Positions 6,571-15,616 of a DNA stretch of 64,000 bases are shown here, one piece after another. The first letter of the stretch is position 1. Each line of letters begins with the position of its first letter. The notes beneath the pieces are model-generated. The model was not told where the DNA came from. It was given only the letters and a program-made list of their open reading frames with translations, and did no database searches. A program made the position numbers and the translations under genes. Source of the DNA: SIG459 sp045538735. Lineage in GTDB: Bacteria; Bacillota; Clostridia; Oscillospirales; Oscillospiraceae. The DNA lies in the NCBI GenBank assembly GCA_045538735.1, contig JAZSRY010000056.1:44096-108095 (forward strand). The letters are read 5' to 3'.

Positions 6571-7257
6571 ATGGATAAAATGACATTTTTCGAAAAATAT
6601 AACGCCCGCACACATACATACGGACGCATAGGTCTTATTATCGGTATTATCCTTATGCTGGGCTTCCCCTTCGCAATGGGTATGGTACTTCACGCTATGC
6701 CTGATATGAGTGCATTCTGGAAGGGATTTTTACAGGTTGCCGTTGTATATATTCCCAGCTGCGCTGTTGAATTCCTTATATACACTCCCATGATGGGTGC
6801 AGGCGGAAGCTACCTTGCATTCATTACCGGCAATCTTATAAATATGAAGATCCCCTGCATGATGAATGCCAAGGAAATTACCAAAGCAGAAGCGGGAACT
6901 CCTGAAAGCGAAATCGTCGCAACCCTTTCCATTGCAGCCTCCGCGATGACAACCACTGCTGTAATTGCTGTGGGTGTTCTTCTGCTCATTCCTCTGCAGC
7001 CGGTGCTTTCCAATCCTGTTCTCGCCCCCGCATTCAACAATGTTGTTCCCGCCTTGTTCGGTGCTTTGGCATACCAATATTTCCGCAAGGGAATTAAAAT
7101 AGTCGCTATTCCTCTCGTTGTGATGTCTCTGCTCTTTGTCTTAATTCCCTCTTTGATCGGCAGTGTAGGATTTATGATTATCCCCAGTGGCGCAATGGCT
7201 ATAGGAATAGGATATGTTCTTTGGAAAAGAGCGCAAAAAAAGCAAAACGAAGAATAA
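6571..7257 (+). CDS. Polytopic membrane protein, partner of the DUF5058-like protein
   Basis: A 228-residue protein with about six transmembrane segments. Notable is the polar-glycine element YTPMMGAGGSYLAFITGN followed by LINMKIPCMMNA, a conserved-looking pore or substrate loop, and a short charged C-terminus (WKRAQKKQNEE). The start is the ATG at 6571, 8 nt after a GGAGG motif that overlaps the end of the upstream gene; an in-frame GTG at 6562 lies inside that motif. I do not recognise a named function. The pair looks like a two-component permease or channel. Confidence 0.65.
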   Translation: MDKMTFFEKYNARTHTYGRIGLIIGIILMLGFPFAMGMVLHAMPDMSAFWKGFLQVAVVYIPSCAVEFLIYTPMMGAGGSYLAFITGNLINMKIPCMMNAKEITKAEAGTPESEIVATLSIAASAMTTTAVIAVGVLLLIPLQPVLSNPVLAPAFNNVVPALFGALAYQYFRKGIKIVAIPLVVMSLLFVLIPSLIGSVGFMIIPSGAMAIGIGYVLWKRAQKKQNEE

Positions 7258-7277
7258 TTAAATCATCATATAAATTA

Positions 7278-7310
7278 AATCGCCCCGTATATACACGGGG
7301 CGATTTTTTA
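7278..7310. terminator. Terminator between the membrane pair and ftsZ
   Basis: An 11-bp perfect GC-rich stem (AATCGCCCCGT at 7278-7288, ACGGGGCGATT at 7295-7305) is followed by T residues. It lies between convergent units. Confidence 0.9.
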
Positions 7311-7322
7311 TTCAGCTATAAA

Positions 7323-8462
7323 TTATTTACTGTTGAAAATTTTGAAAATGCTGTCAAAGGGATCTTCATCACTGGATGCATTTTCGGGCTCGGTCTTCTG
7401 TGCCATCTGGGTGGCAGCGGTGAAGAGCTCGGCAGGCTGAACGGGCTCAGCAACGGGAGCGGCGGGGGCGGCCTCCTGCACGGGAGCTGCGGGGGCAGTA
7501 TCCTTCTTCTCGTCAAAGCCAGTTGCAATGATGGTGACGCGGATGGTGTCATCCATACTGTCATCAAATGTTGCGCCGAAGATGATGTTGGCATCGGGGT
7601 GAGCTGCTTCCTGAACCAGAGTTGCAGCGGCTTCAACATCCTCAAGACCCATATCTGCAGAGCCGGTGATGTTAATAAGAACACCGCGTGCGCCATCGAT
7701 GGAGGTTTCCATCAAGGGGCTGGAAACTGCGATGCGTGCAGCTTCTTCAGCCTTGCCCTTACCTACAGCAGTGCCAACGCCCATATGCGCATAGCCTGCG
7801 TCCTTCATAATGGTGGTAACATCGGCGAAGTCAAGGTTGATGAAACCGGTATTCTTGATAAGATCGGAGATGGAAACAACAGCCTGCTTGAGAACATCGT
7901 CAGCTATCTCGAAAGCGTTTGCAAAAGTGACCTTCTGGTCGGTTGCGTACTTCAGACGGTCATTGGGAATGATAAGAAGGCTGTCCACCTTACCGAGAAG
8001 CTCCTCAATACCCTTCTTAGCCTGGTCCATGCGGCGCTTACCCTCAAAAGTGAAGGGCTTGGTAACAACACCGACGGTAAGCTTTCCGGCTTCCTTGGCA
8101 ATCTCAGCTACGATGGGAGCTGCGCCGGTGCCGGTGCCGCCGCCCATACCTGCAGTAATGAATACCATATCTGCATCTTCAATAGCCTTTGCTATATTAT
8201 TGCGGCTTTCTTCAGCAGAGTTCTTGCCAACAGCAGGATCAGAGCCTGCGCCCTGACCATGGGTTAGCTTCTCACCGATCTGAATCTTCTGATCAGCGGT
8301 GGAAACAACAAGAGCCTGCTTATCGGTATTGACAGCAATGAACTCAACACCCTTTGCAGAGGAGCTGACCATGCGGTTGACGACATTATTGCCGGCACCA
8401 CCAACACCGATTACCTTAAGATTAACAACGGTTTCGCCGCTATTATCAGGAACATATGACAT
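7323..8462 (-). CDS. ftsZ: Cell division protein FtsZ
   Basis: The tubulin-like GTPase that forms the cytokinetic Z ring. The GTP-binding elements are intact: GVGGAGNN (about 19-26) and the tubulin signature GGGTGTG (107-113), then the T7-loop region with NLDFADV. After the globular domain comes an Ala/Pro/Glu-rich linker (about 325-350) and a C-terminal peptide (DPFDSIFKIFNSK) that would dock SepF, FtsA or similar anchors. The length of 379 residues is standard. GGGAGG lies 8 nt before the ATG. It has its own promoter and is the distal gene of the dcw cluster; no ftsA is adjacent. Confidence 0.98.
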   Translation of the reverse strand: MSYVPDNSGETVVNLKVIGVGGAGNNVVNRMVSSSAKGVEFIAVNTDKQALVVSTADQKIQIGEKLTHGQGAGSDPAVGKNSAEESRNNIAKAIEDADMVFITAGMGGGTGTGAAPIVAEIAKEAGKLTVGVVTKPFTFEGKRRMDQAKKGIEELLGKVDSLLIIPNDRLKYATDQKVTFANAFEIADDVLKQAVVSISDLIKNTGFINLDFADVTTIMKDAGYAHMGVGTAVGKGKAEEAARIAVSSPLMETSIDGARGVLINITGSADMGLEDVEAAATLVQEAAHPDANIIFGATFDDSMDDTIRVTIIATGFDEKKDTAPAAPVQEAAPAAPVAEPVQPAELFTAATQMAQKTEPENASSDEDPFDSIFKIFNSK

Positions 8463-8532
8463 ATCTATTGCCTCCCTAACATATTTTTATCGTTTACGGA
8501 GCTTTTCCGAGCTTTATATGATTTATCAACTT

Positions 8533-8561
8533 ATTTTAATACATTTTTTCTATCAGGTCAA
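8533..8561 (-). promoter_or_regulatory. Sigma-A promoter of ftsZ
   Basis: TTGACC (8556-8561) and TAAAAT (8533-8538) separated by 17 bp on the minus strand. This suggests ftsZ can be transcribed separately from the upstream cell-wall genes, with a leader of about 60 nt. Confidence 0.75.
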
Positions 8562-8597
8562 TGCTTTTTAGAAATATTATGTATACCTTTTTGCAAA

Positions 8598-9338
8598 TTA
8601 ATCGTAGGTAAGATGTGCGGCGGAATCAATAGACAAATCAAGAGTTCCACAGTCACCGCTCTGCAGCGCCTGAACCGTTGCAATCAAAAGCTGGAACTTA
8701 TATCCCACATTTTCATATTTGCCCATTTTAACTGTAAATCTTCCGACGTAGTCGAACTGAGGATTGTTGGGATCTCTCATATCAAGCACTTCTATACTCT
8801 GTCGAAGATTTAATGCGGAAATCTGCTTGAGCATATCGGAAAGATAATTAACGGCATCTTCGCCAACATCCGGAGACACGAGAGGCTCTCCTTCCGCAGG
8901 TGATGCAGCAGTAATACCCTTGACACGCACAAGAGCGGCGGCATCAGCATTGCTTACCTTGGAAAGAAGCTTGCAGCTTCTGTCTATCGACCAAAGACCG
9001 TTATCGGTTTCAATGCAAGCGATCGCTTCGCTCTCAACAACCTGAATAATGATGCTGTTGGGCAGCTTTCTGTCAATTGAAACCTCTTCAACATAAGGCA
9101 GCTTGGCAAATATCCTGCTGGCCACGGAGAAGCGGTTAATGAAGAAAAGGTTATCACCTTCTGCAACACTGGATGCCACGGATATCTCATCATCAGTATA
9201 GAATTTATTGCCGTTTACCTCAATATTTCTTACCTGAAAGAAAACACCGAGAACAAATATCAGCGCCGCACACACAAGCGCAAAGGCCAAAGGCCAGAAA
9301 ACGACACTATGTCTGTTTTTCTTGCTGTTTGAAGGCAA
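8598..9338 (-). CDS. ftsQ: Cell division protein FtsQ/DivIB
   Basis: A bitopic divisome protein of 246 residues: a short basic cytoplasmic N-terminus, one transmembrane helix (about residues 13-31), a POTRA domain beginning VRNIEVNGNKFYTDDEI, and a beta domain with LPNSIIIQVVESEAIACIE. FtsQ/DivIB links early and late divisome proteins and holds FtsL. The start codon is TTG at 9338, with GAGGG 6 nt upstream; no ATG gives a sensible N-terminus. It lies between murA and ftsZ. Confidence 0.9.
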   Translation of the reverse strand: MPSNSKKNRHSVVFWPLAFALVCAALIFVLGVFFQVRNIEVNGNKFYTDDEISVASSVAEGDNLFFINRFSVASRIFAKLPYVEEVSIDRKLPNSIIIQVVESEAIACIETDNGLWSIDRSCKLLSKVSNADAAALVRVKGITAASPAEGEPLVSPDVGEDAVNYLSDMLKQISALNLRQSIEVLDMRDPNNPQFDYVGRFTVKMGKYENVGYKFQLLIATVQALQSGDCGTLDLSIDSAAHLTYD

Positions 9339-9402
9339 TTTTATCCCTCTTTCGTAAATTAGTTGTATCTTACTGCATCAAAATGACGCATAAGAAATAA
9401 TT

Positions 9403-10653
9403 TTAATACTTTTTAACATCTGCTCCAAGGAGATTCAAGGCACAGTCAAGCTTATCATAGCCGCGGTCAATATGTCCCGCATCATATACCCGGGTTTCTC
9501 CATCGGATATAAGACCTGCCAGCACAAGAGCAGCACCGCCACGGAGATCAGATGCATTTACAGGGGCTCCCGAGAGTCTTTCGACACCACTTACCATTGC
9601 AACACGCCCTTCAGTGCGGATATCTGCACCAAGTCTGCGCATTTCACCCACATGTCTGAAACGATTTTCAAAAATATTTTCAACAAAAACGCTGGTGCCC
9701 TCAGCTTTAAGACAAGCGGCCATCATAAGCGACTGGGAATCGGTTGGAAATCCGGGATAAGGTTTAGTGACAACCGGTCTTCCGGCTCTGAGCCTGCCCG
9801 AACTCTTGATGCGAACATAGGCGTTCCCGCATATTATATCACATCCCATAGACCTCAGTGAAGTGATAACACTATAAAAATGATTCGCAATTGCATCTTC
9901 CAGGAGTACATCTCCTCCGCTTGAAGCAGCTGCGCAAAGATATGTAGACGCCGCAATTCTATCCGGCATAATGCGGTGACAGGTGAATTCTCTGGCCTTG
10001 AAGCCGGAAATTCTTATAATGGAGCTTCCCGCACCGCTGATTTGTGCACCTTTGCTTCTGAGGAAATTCTGCAGGTCAACTATTTCAGGCTCGCATGCTG
10101 CGTTACTTATAACAGTCTCGCCCTCTGCGGCACATGCGGCAAGCATAGCGTTTTCCGTGGCGCCCACACTTGGAAAATCAAGGTGAATATGGGCGCCACG
10201 CAGATGCTTTGCACGGCAGCAGACTTCACCGCGCTCCTCGCTTATTTCCGCTCCAAGGGTCTTGAGAGCCTTCAAATGAAGGTCTATAGGCCTGCTTCCA
10301 AGCTCACAGCCTCCCGGTCTCGAAAGCCTTACCTCCCCCGTACGTGCGAGAATTGCTCCCATATACATAACGGAAGAGCGCATTTTCAGCATAAGCTCAT
10401 GAGGAATATGGCTTTTGCGCACATTATCCGAATCGATGATAATTTCATTATCGAAGCAGCTGACTTTGCAGCCCAAATGGCGAAGAATATCAACGGATGC
10501 ATTTATATCAGAAAGCTGCGGACAATTTATGAGCCGCGAGGTGCCTCCTCCAAGTATGCATGCAGCCATTATGGGAAGCACGGCATTTTTAGCTCCCTGA
10601 ATCTTTAGTTTTCCGTTGAGCTTTTTCCCGCCGCGTACGATCCAAGTGGGCAT
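9403..10653 (-). CDS. murA: UDP-N-acetylglucosamine 1-carboxyvinyltransferase
   Basis: Catalyses the first committed step of peptidoglycan synthesis, transferring enolpyruvate from PEP to UDP-GlcNAc. Substrate-binding Lys22-Asn23 are in IQGAKNAVLP, and the catalytic loop PGGCELGSRPIDLH carries the active-site cysteine at about 116, the residue alkylated by fosfomycin. Length (416) and fold elements such as YPGFPTD are normal. GGAGG sits 6 nt before the ATG. It occupies the place where murC/murB often lie in dcw clusters, between murG and ftsQ. Confidence 0.96.
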   Translation of the reverse strand: MPTWIVRGGKKLNGKLKIQGAKNAVLPIMAACILGGGTSRLINCPQLSDINASVDILRHLGCKVSCFDNEIIIDSDNVRKSHIPHELMLKMRSSVMYMGAILARTGEVRLSRPGGCELGSRPIDLHLKALKTLGAEISEERGEVCCRAKHLRGAHIHLDFPSVGATENAMLAACAAEGETVISNAACEPEIVDLQNFLRSKGAQISGAGSSIIRISGFKAREFTCHRIMPDRIAASTYLCAAASSGGDVLLEDAIANHFYSVITSLRSMGCDIICGNAYVRIKSSGRLRAGRPVVTKPYPGFPTDSQSLMMAACLKAEGTSVFVENIFENRFRHVGEMRRLGADIRTEGRVAMVSGVERLSGAPVNASDLRGGAALVLAGLISDGETRVYDAGHIDRGYDKLDCALNLLGADVKKY

Positions 10654-10727
10654 ATTCTCCCTCCGAAAGCACAGTTTTATGCCATACTATGCAAAAAAGG
10701 AGATTTATGCCATTATTTTACGATGCT

Positions 10728-11846
10728 TTATTTAACATAGCCAAGAACAATATTTGTGATTTTATCAAGAGAATCGGATACCGCTGCTTTGCTCATGGCA
10801 GCACCCATTTTCTCAAGAGCTTCGGTATCACTTATCATTGCACAGATCTCGTCATAGAGGCTCTCCGCGGTAAACTCACCTTCAAGATGAACTCTTGCGC
10901 CACCAAGTTCTTCCAATACACGGGCATTTTTTTCCTGATGATTATTGGTAACATTGGGAGAAGGTACCAAGAGTGCAGGCTTGCCCATAGCGGCAAGCTC
11001 GGCAAGTGTGGAAGCTCCGCTGCGGCACATTATAAGATCTGCGGCAGCCATCACTCTGGGCATATCATAGATATAGGGACGTACATCAACGCCCGAAACA
11101 AGCCTGTTGGGACAGCTCTGATCCAACGCCTTTTCCAATTTGGGATATCCGCCTTTTCCGGCTGAATGAATGAGGATAAACTCCCCTCTTTCTGCCGCAA
11201 TGGGTGCAAAGCTTTCCATAACGGTGTTCATATGGCCGCTGCCAAGGCTGCCCCAGACGGAAACAACAAGTTTTTTATCTGCCGGAATGCCAAGCTCTTC
11301 CTTTGCTTTCGCCTTGTCATAGCTGAAAAATTCGCTCCTGACAGGAGTGCCGGTGTATACAACATTTCTTCCCGCTTTATAGTTTTCCTTTGCTTTTTCA
11401 AAGCCAACCATAATGCAGTCTGCAATGCCTGCAAGCATTTTGGTGGTAAGTCCCGGAACTGCGTTGGATTCATGGACCACAGTAGGAATTTTGAGAGAGT
11501 GGGCAGCTTTCAGCACGGGATAGCATACATATCCGCCGGTACCGATAACAACATCAGGAGCAAAATCACGGACAATCTTCTTGGCACGGGATATGCTTGC
11601 GATGACATTTTTAACCGTTGCGATATTATGCTTTATTCCGCTTATGGAAAGACTGCGGCTGAGGTTTGAAATTTTTACAGTTTTTATCTCGTATCCCTCT
11701 CTGGGTACAAGAGTGGTTTCCATCATATTCTCAGCGCCTATAAAAAGGATCTGAGAATCGCCGTCAAGCTGCTTCAGTCTTCCTGCCACGCCAATGGCGG
11801 GATTTATATGACCTGCAGTTCCTCCGCATGCAAACAGAAATTTCAT
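10728..11846 (-). CDS. murG: UDP-GlcNAc:lipid I N-acetylglucosaminyltransferase
   Basis: Converts lipid I to lipid II on the inner membrane face. The N-terminal glycine loop (CGGTAGHINPAIG), VIGTGGYVCYPVLKAA, HESNAVPGLT and the C-terminal donor-site region MCRSGASTLAELAAMGKPALLVP are diagnostic. An open frame extends 40 codons upstream, but the MurG N-terminus begins at the ATG at 11846, with GGGAG 9 nt upstream; the extension overlaps ftsW and is discarded. The final protein has 372 residues. ftsW ends 14 nt before the start. Confidence 0.97.
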   Translation of the reverse strand: MKFLFACGGTAGHINPAIGVAGRLKQLDGDSQILFIGAENMMETTLVPREGYEIKTVKISNLSRSLSISGIKHNIATVKNVIASISRAKKIVRDFAPDVVIGTGGYVCYPVLKAAHSLKIPTVVHESNAVPGLTTKMLAGIADCIMVGFEKAKENYKAGRNVVYTGTPVRSEFFSYDKAKAKEELGIPADKKLVVSVWGSLGSGHMNTVMESFAPIAAERGEFILIHSAGKGGYPKLEKALDQSCPNRLVSGVDVRPYIYDMPRVMAAADLIMCRSGASTLAELAAMGKPALLVPSPNVTNNHQEKNARVLEELGGARVHLEGEFTAESLYDEICAMISDTEALEKMGAAMSKAAVSDSLDKITNIVLGYVK

Positions 11847-11860
11847 ATATCTATACTCCC

Positions 11861-13045
11861 TTATGTAGTAGATATTGCTTTTTTGTATCTTGGCACAGCG
11901 CAGCTTTTTTCGGGAACCGAACGGGAGGCGGAAAGGATTATTCCCATTTCTCCAAGCTGAAGCCAAAGAGCCGTTCCGCCATAGCTAAAAAATGGCAGTG
12001 AGATTCCGGTGCAGGGAATCAGATTGGTTACAACGGCAACATTCAAAATAACCTGAAAGGCCAAAATCGAACTTATTCCTGCGCAGACAAGAAAATGGTA
12101 TCTGTCCCTGCAATGCATTGCAAGCCAGAATCCTCGGATTATAAGCATGGCAAAAAGGCATAAAATTGCTGCCGCACCTATAAAACCAAGCTCTTCGCAT
12201 ACAACGGCAAAAATAAAGTCGTTATGCTCCTCGGGAAGGTAAAGATTCTTTTGCCTGCTTTGCCCCAGGCCCAAGCCGTTGAGACCGCCGCTGCCAATCG
12301 AATAGAGGGACTGCACAATCTGGTATCCGGTGTCAGATGAATCTGCAAAGGGATCCAGCCAGGCGGAGATGCGGTCAGAAGAATAGTCCATCCCGAATGC
12401 CATAATACCCAGTGCCGTCAATGCAGCAGCTCCGAGAACAAAAAACCATTTTACGGAAGTTCCACCCATAAACATCATGGCGGCAGTAACTCCGAGGATT
12501 ATTATGGAGGCAGAAAGATGGGGCTCAAGCACAAGAAGCCCAACAACAGAAGCCGCAACAAGCGCAAAAGGCAAAACACCATATTTGAAAGAATGCATCT
12601 TTCCCCTGTATGCGCATATTATTCGGGCATCAAAGACTATAACCGCAATCTTTGCGATTTCAGAAGGCTGAAATGTTATTCCGCCCACAGAAAACCAACG
12701 TTTTGCCCCATTGGCCGCAGTTCCGGCAACAAGGACAAGAACAAGCAAAGCCAAAGACAGGATAAACAATGGCAGGGAATATCGCTTATAAAAATCGAGA
12801 GGTATTCTTGATGCAATATACATTATCGCGCATCCGCTCAAAGCGAAAAAGCTCTGACGGACAAAATAGTATGTTGCTTCCTTATTCGGGTCATAATAGG
12901 CCCTCGCAAAAGATGCGGAAAGCACCATCATAACACCTATCAGCAGAAGAAGCAGAGTAAGTATCGCAAAGGGAGCGTCCACTCTTCCCCGTTTGGTTCG
13001 GTCAGCATTGCTAAAGTTGATAATTTGCCTGTCGGAATATTCCAT
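11861..13045 (-). CDS. ftsW: SEDS peptidoglycan glycosyltransferase FtsW
   Basis: A polytopic SEDS-family enzyme (about ten transmembrane helices, 394 residues) that polymerises lipid II during septation together with a class B PBP. The hallmark FQPSEIAK motif, the extracellular loop GYQIVQSLYSIGSGGLNGLGLGQS, the LPEEHNDFIFAV stretch and the C-terminal PFFSYGG are all present. The usual SYGGTSL reads SYGGTAL. Its partner is probably the PBP encoded upstream at 15617. SpoVE and RodA are paralogues; the dcw position favours FtsW. Confidence 0.93.
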   Translation of the reverse strand: MEYSDRQIINFSNADRTKRGRVDAPFAILTLLLLLIGVMMVLSASFARAYYDPNKEATYYFVRQSFFALSGCAIMYIASRIPLDFYKRYSLPLFILSLALLVLVLVAGTAANGAKRWFSVGGITFQPSEIAKIAVIVFDARIICAYRGKMHSFKYGVLPFALVAASVVGLLVLEPHLSASIIILGVTAAMMFMGGTSVKWFFVLGAAALTALGIMAFGMDYSSDRISAWLDPFADSSDTGYQIVQSLYSIGSGGLNGLGLGQSRQKNLYLPEEHNDFIFAVVCEELGFIGAAAILCLFAMLIIRGFWLAMHCRDRYHFLVCAGISSILAFQVILNVAVVTNLIPCTGISLPFFSYGGTALWLQLGEMGIILSASRSVPEKSCAVPRYKKAISTT

Positions 13046-13066
13046 GCTTCCCTCCCCAAAAGCAAA

Positions 13067-14098
13067 TTAGAATCTGGCGCTGACTCCAAGGAAGCTGATG
13101 ATAGCAAAGCCGAGGGAAACTCCGGTGAAGAGAACAAAGAGCTCTCTCTCCTTCCATTTCTTTCCGGTCCATCCGCCCATCTCAAGATGATGGTGGAAGG
13201 GAGCCATCTTAAAGAAACGCTTGCCGTGAGTTGCCTTGAAGTAGATCACCTGAATTATATCGGACATTGTTTCAATAATATAAACAATTCCGAGGGTTAT
13301 CAGAATAAGAGGCATATCGTATGCGAAAGCACAGGCTGCAACGGCACCGCCAAGGAAGAGGCTGCCGGTATCGCCCATAAAGATTTTCGCAGGATTGAAG
13401 TTATAGATGAGGAATCCCATAAGACCGCCGGTAATTGCGGCAGAGAAAATCCCAAGGCCGAGATACTCCTTGCCCCAGAAGAAGCAAAGTGCGGTATAGA
13501 ACACGAAAACGGGTATGCTGCTGCCGCTGGAAAGACCGTCAACACCGTCAGTGATGTTAACAGCGTTAACGCAGCCAACAATAACAAAAGCCGCAAAGAT
13601 TACATAGATAATCTCGTGAATTGCAAAGGTGACATTGAAAAAGGGCACATAAAGGTCAATGCAGTGAGCTTTGGTGCTGCTTGCTTCAATGATTCCGCAA
13701 AGACGGAGCAGATAAATGAAGGCAATTGCAACAACAAGCTGAAGCAGGAACTTCTGCTTTGCGGTGAGACCCATATTCTGCTTTTTGCGGAGCTTTTCGT
13801 AGTCATCCAGGAAACCGATAGCACCGAAAACAAGAGCGAAAACAAGCACAATAATATGGGTATAATCGCCCTCCAGCATATTCTTAAAGCCGACGGTAAG
13901 GCAAACGACAATAGCTGCAAGGATGAACATAAGTCCGCCCATAGCGGGAGTACCTGCCTTGCTGTTGTGCCAGGTGGGACCGTCTTCGCGAATAAACTGA
14001 CCTGCCTTGATTTTTCTGAGGAAAGGCACAAGCCATGCGCCAAAGGCGGATGCAACCAAAAATGCTATAACAAAAGCAAGTATTATCTGAAGTGTCAT
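13067..14098 (-). CDS. mraY: Phospho-N-acetylmuramoyl-pentapeptide transferase
   Basis: An integral membrane enzyme that makes lipid I from UDP-MurNAc-pentapeptide and undecaprenyl phosphate. Conserved cytoplasmic motifs are present: GPTWHNSKAGTPAMGG, GFLDDYEKLRKKQNMGL with the Asp pair, VNITDGVDGLSSG, FNPAKIFMGDTGSLFLG and the histidine cluster APFHHHLE. About ten helices, 343 residues. Its start overlaps the murE stop by 4 bp (ATGA type), implying translational coupling. Confidence 0.97.
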   Translation of the reverse strand: MTLQIILAFVIAFLVASAFGAWLVPFLRKIKAGQFIREDGPTWHNSKAGTPAMGGLMFILAAIVVCLTVGFKNMLEGDYTHIIVLVFALVFGAIGFLDDYEKLRKKQNMGLTAKQKFLLQLVVAIAFIYLLRLCGIIEASSTKAHCIDLYVPFFNVTFAIHEIIYVIFAAFVIVGCVNAVNITDGVDGLSSGSSIPVFVFYTALCFFWGKEYLGLGIFSAAITGGLMGFLIYNFNPAKIFMGDTGSLFLGGAVAACAFAYDMPLILITLGIVYIIETMSDIIQVIYFKATHGKRFFKMAPFHHHLEMGGWTGKKWKERELFVLFTGVSLGFAIISFLGVSARF

Positions 14099-15546
14099 TT
14101 TCTTTCTCTCTCCTTTAATATGTCGGCCACAATTTCGCGCTCATCCATATGTATCTTATGGTGGTTGATCTCCTGATAGGTCTCGTGTCCTTTGCCCGCA
14201 AGAACAATAATATCTCCGGGAAGATGATTATTGATGGCATATCTTATTGCCTCAATACGGTCTGTAACGGCAACATAGCGCTCGGCGGGAACAGATACGC
14301 CTGTGAGAATCTCCGCAATAATCTCATCGGGGTCTTCGGTGCGGGGATTATCGCTGGTTATGATCGCGAAATCGGATAACTCAGTTCCTATACGTCCCAT
14401 TATGGGTCTCTTGGCTCTGTCTCTGTCTCCTCCGCAGCCGAAAAGAGCAACAACACGGCCCTTTGTGGCCTCACGGACGGTTTTCAGAACATTTTCAAGT
14501 GAGTCGGGGGTATGGGAATAGTCTATTATGACAGTGTAATCACCATCGGTGGGAACCGTCTCGACCCTGCCCTTTACTCCCCTTGCTGTAGCAAGAGCGG
14601 CAGCACACTGCTGAAGACTCAAGCCAAGCATTAAGCCGCAGGAAATAACTCCAAGGGCATTATATACGGAAAATCTTCCGGGAATACCGAGATTAATTTC
14701 CTGCTCTTCTCCCCTATATACAGCTTTAAAGGTAATACCGCCTGGGTGAAGAGATATATTTTTCGCTTTAAGGTCGGACTCCTTATCAATGGAATAGCCA
14801 ATCATAGGGCAAGCCGCCTTATCAAGCATTACTTCTGCATAAGGATCATCAACATTTGCACTGCCATGTTTGCAGCGACCAAACAACATCGCCTTGGCCT
14901 GGGCGTAGTCATCCATATCACTATGGAAATCAAGATGATCCTGGGTGAGATTCGTAAAGGATGCCACATCGAATAGTATACCTGCCACCCGGTCAAGAAC
15001 AAGGGCATGACTGGAAACTTCCATAACAACATGGGTGCAGCCTCCATCATACATATCCGCAAAAAGCTTGTGGAGCTCAAGACTTTCGGGAGTGGTTCTC
15101 TCCGTATGAAGCTCCATATCGCCTATCATATTGGCATTGGTACCGATAAGACCGACCTTGGCACCAAGGCACTCTTCCAGCATATGCTTGATAAGATAAG
15201 TGCTGGTAGTCTTGCCGTTTGTGCCGGTGATGCCTATCACCCTCATTTTTTTTGCGGGATTCCCGTAAAAATTTCCGGAGACGATGGCAAGAGCATAACG
15301 GGTATTGGCAACAAGTATATAGGGCACATCCGTTTCGGGAGCTCTTTCGCACAAAACAGCAGATGCACCTTTATTAACAGCCATAGGAATAAACTTATGT
15401 CCGTCGCTGGCAAAACCGGTGACGGCGGTAAAAAGCTGACCGGGGGCCGCCAGACGGGAATCATAGCAAATTCCGCTTATTTCCATCTCTTCGTCGGCAT
15501 GGATGTCGATGACTTCCACTCCGACAAGAAGTTCTTTAAGTTTCAA
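14095..15546 (-). CDS. murE: UDP-MurNAc-tripeptide synthetase (meso-diaminopimelate-adding type)
   Basis: An ATP-dependent Mur ligase that adds the third amino acid to UDP-MurNAc-L-Ala-D-Glu. The P-loop reads GITGTNGKTTSTYL, and the C-terminal domain has TSDNPRTEDP. The DNPR motif marks enzymes specific for meso-diaminopimelate rather than lysine, so the peptidoglycan is predicted to be of the m-DAP type. Length 483. It is the only Mur ligase in this cluster; murF, murD and murC must be elsewhere. Confidence 0.96.
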   Translation of the reverse strand: MKLKELLVGVEVIDIHADEEMEISGICYDSRLAAPGQLFTAVTGFASDGHKFIPMAVNKGASAVLCERAPETDVPYILVANTRYALAIVSGNFYGNPAKKMRVIGITGTNGKTTSTYLIKHMLEECLGAKVGLIGTNANMIGDMELHTERTTPESLELHKLFADMYDGGCTHVVMEVSSHALVLDRVAGILFDVASFTNLTQDHLDFHSDMDDYAQAKAMLFGRCKHGSANVDDPYAEVMLDKAACPMIGYSIDKESDLKAKNISLHPGGITFKAVYRGEEQEINLGIPGRFSVYNALGVISCGLMLGLSLQQCAAALATARGVKGRVETVPTDGDYTVIIDYSHTPDSLENVLKTVREATKGRVVALFGCGGDRDRAKRPIMGRIGTELSDFAIITSDNPRTEDPDEIIAEILTGVSVPAERYVAVTDRIEAIRYAINNHLPGDIIVLAGKGHETYQEINHHKIHMDEREIVADILKERERK

Positions 15547-15616
15547 GTGTATACCCTCCTTTGGGCATTATCTTATTGAACGTCTTATTATATAACAAAA
15601 CTTTGGAAATTTCAAA

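Noticed and set aside
11847..11966. N-terminal extension of murG by 40 codons
   Set aside because: It overlaps the end of ftsW, has no ribosome-binding site and is absent from the MurG family; ATG at 11846 has GGGAG at 9 nt.
13025..14176. 383-codon plus-strand open frame across mraY
   Set aside because: Antisense shadow of mraY, an unambiguous dcw gene.
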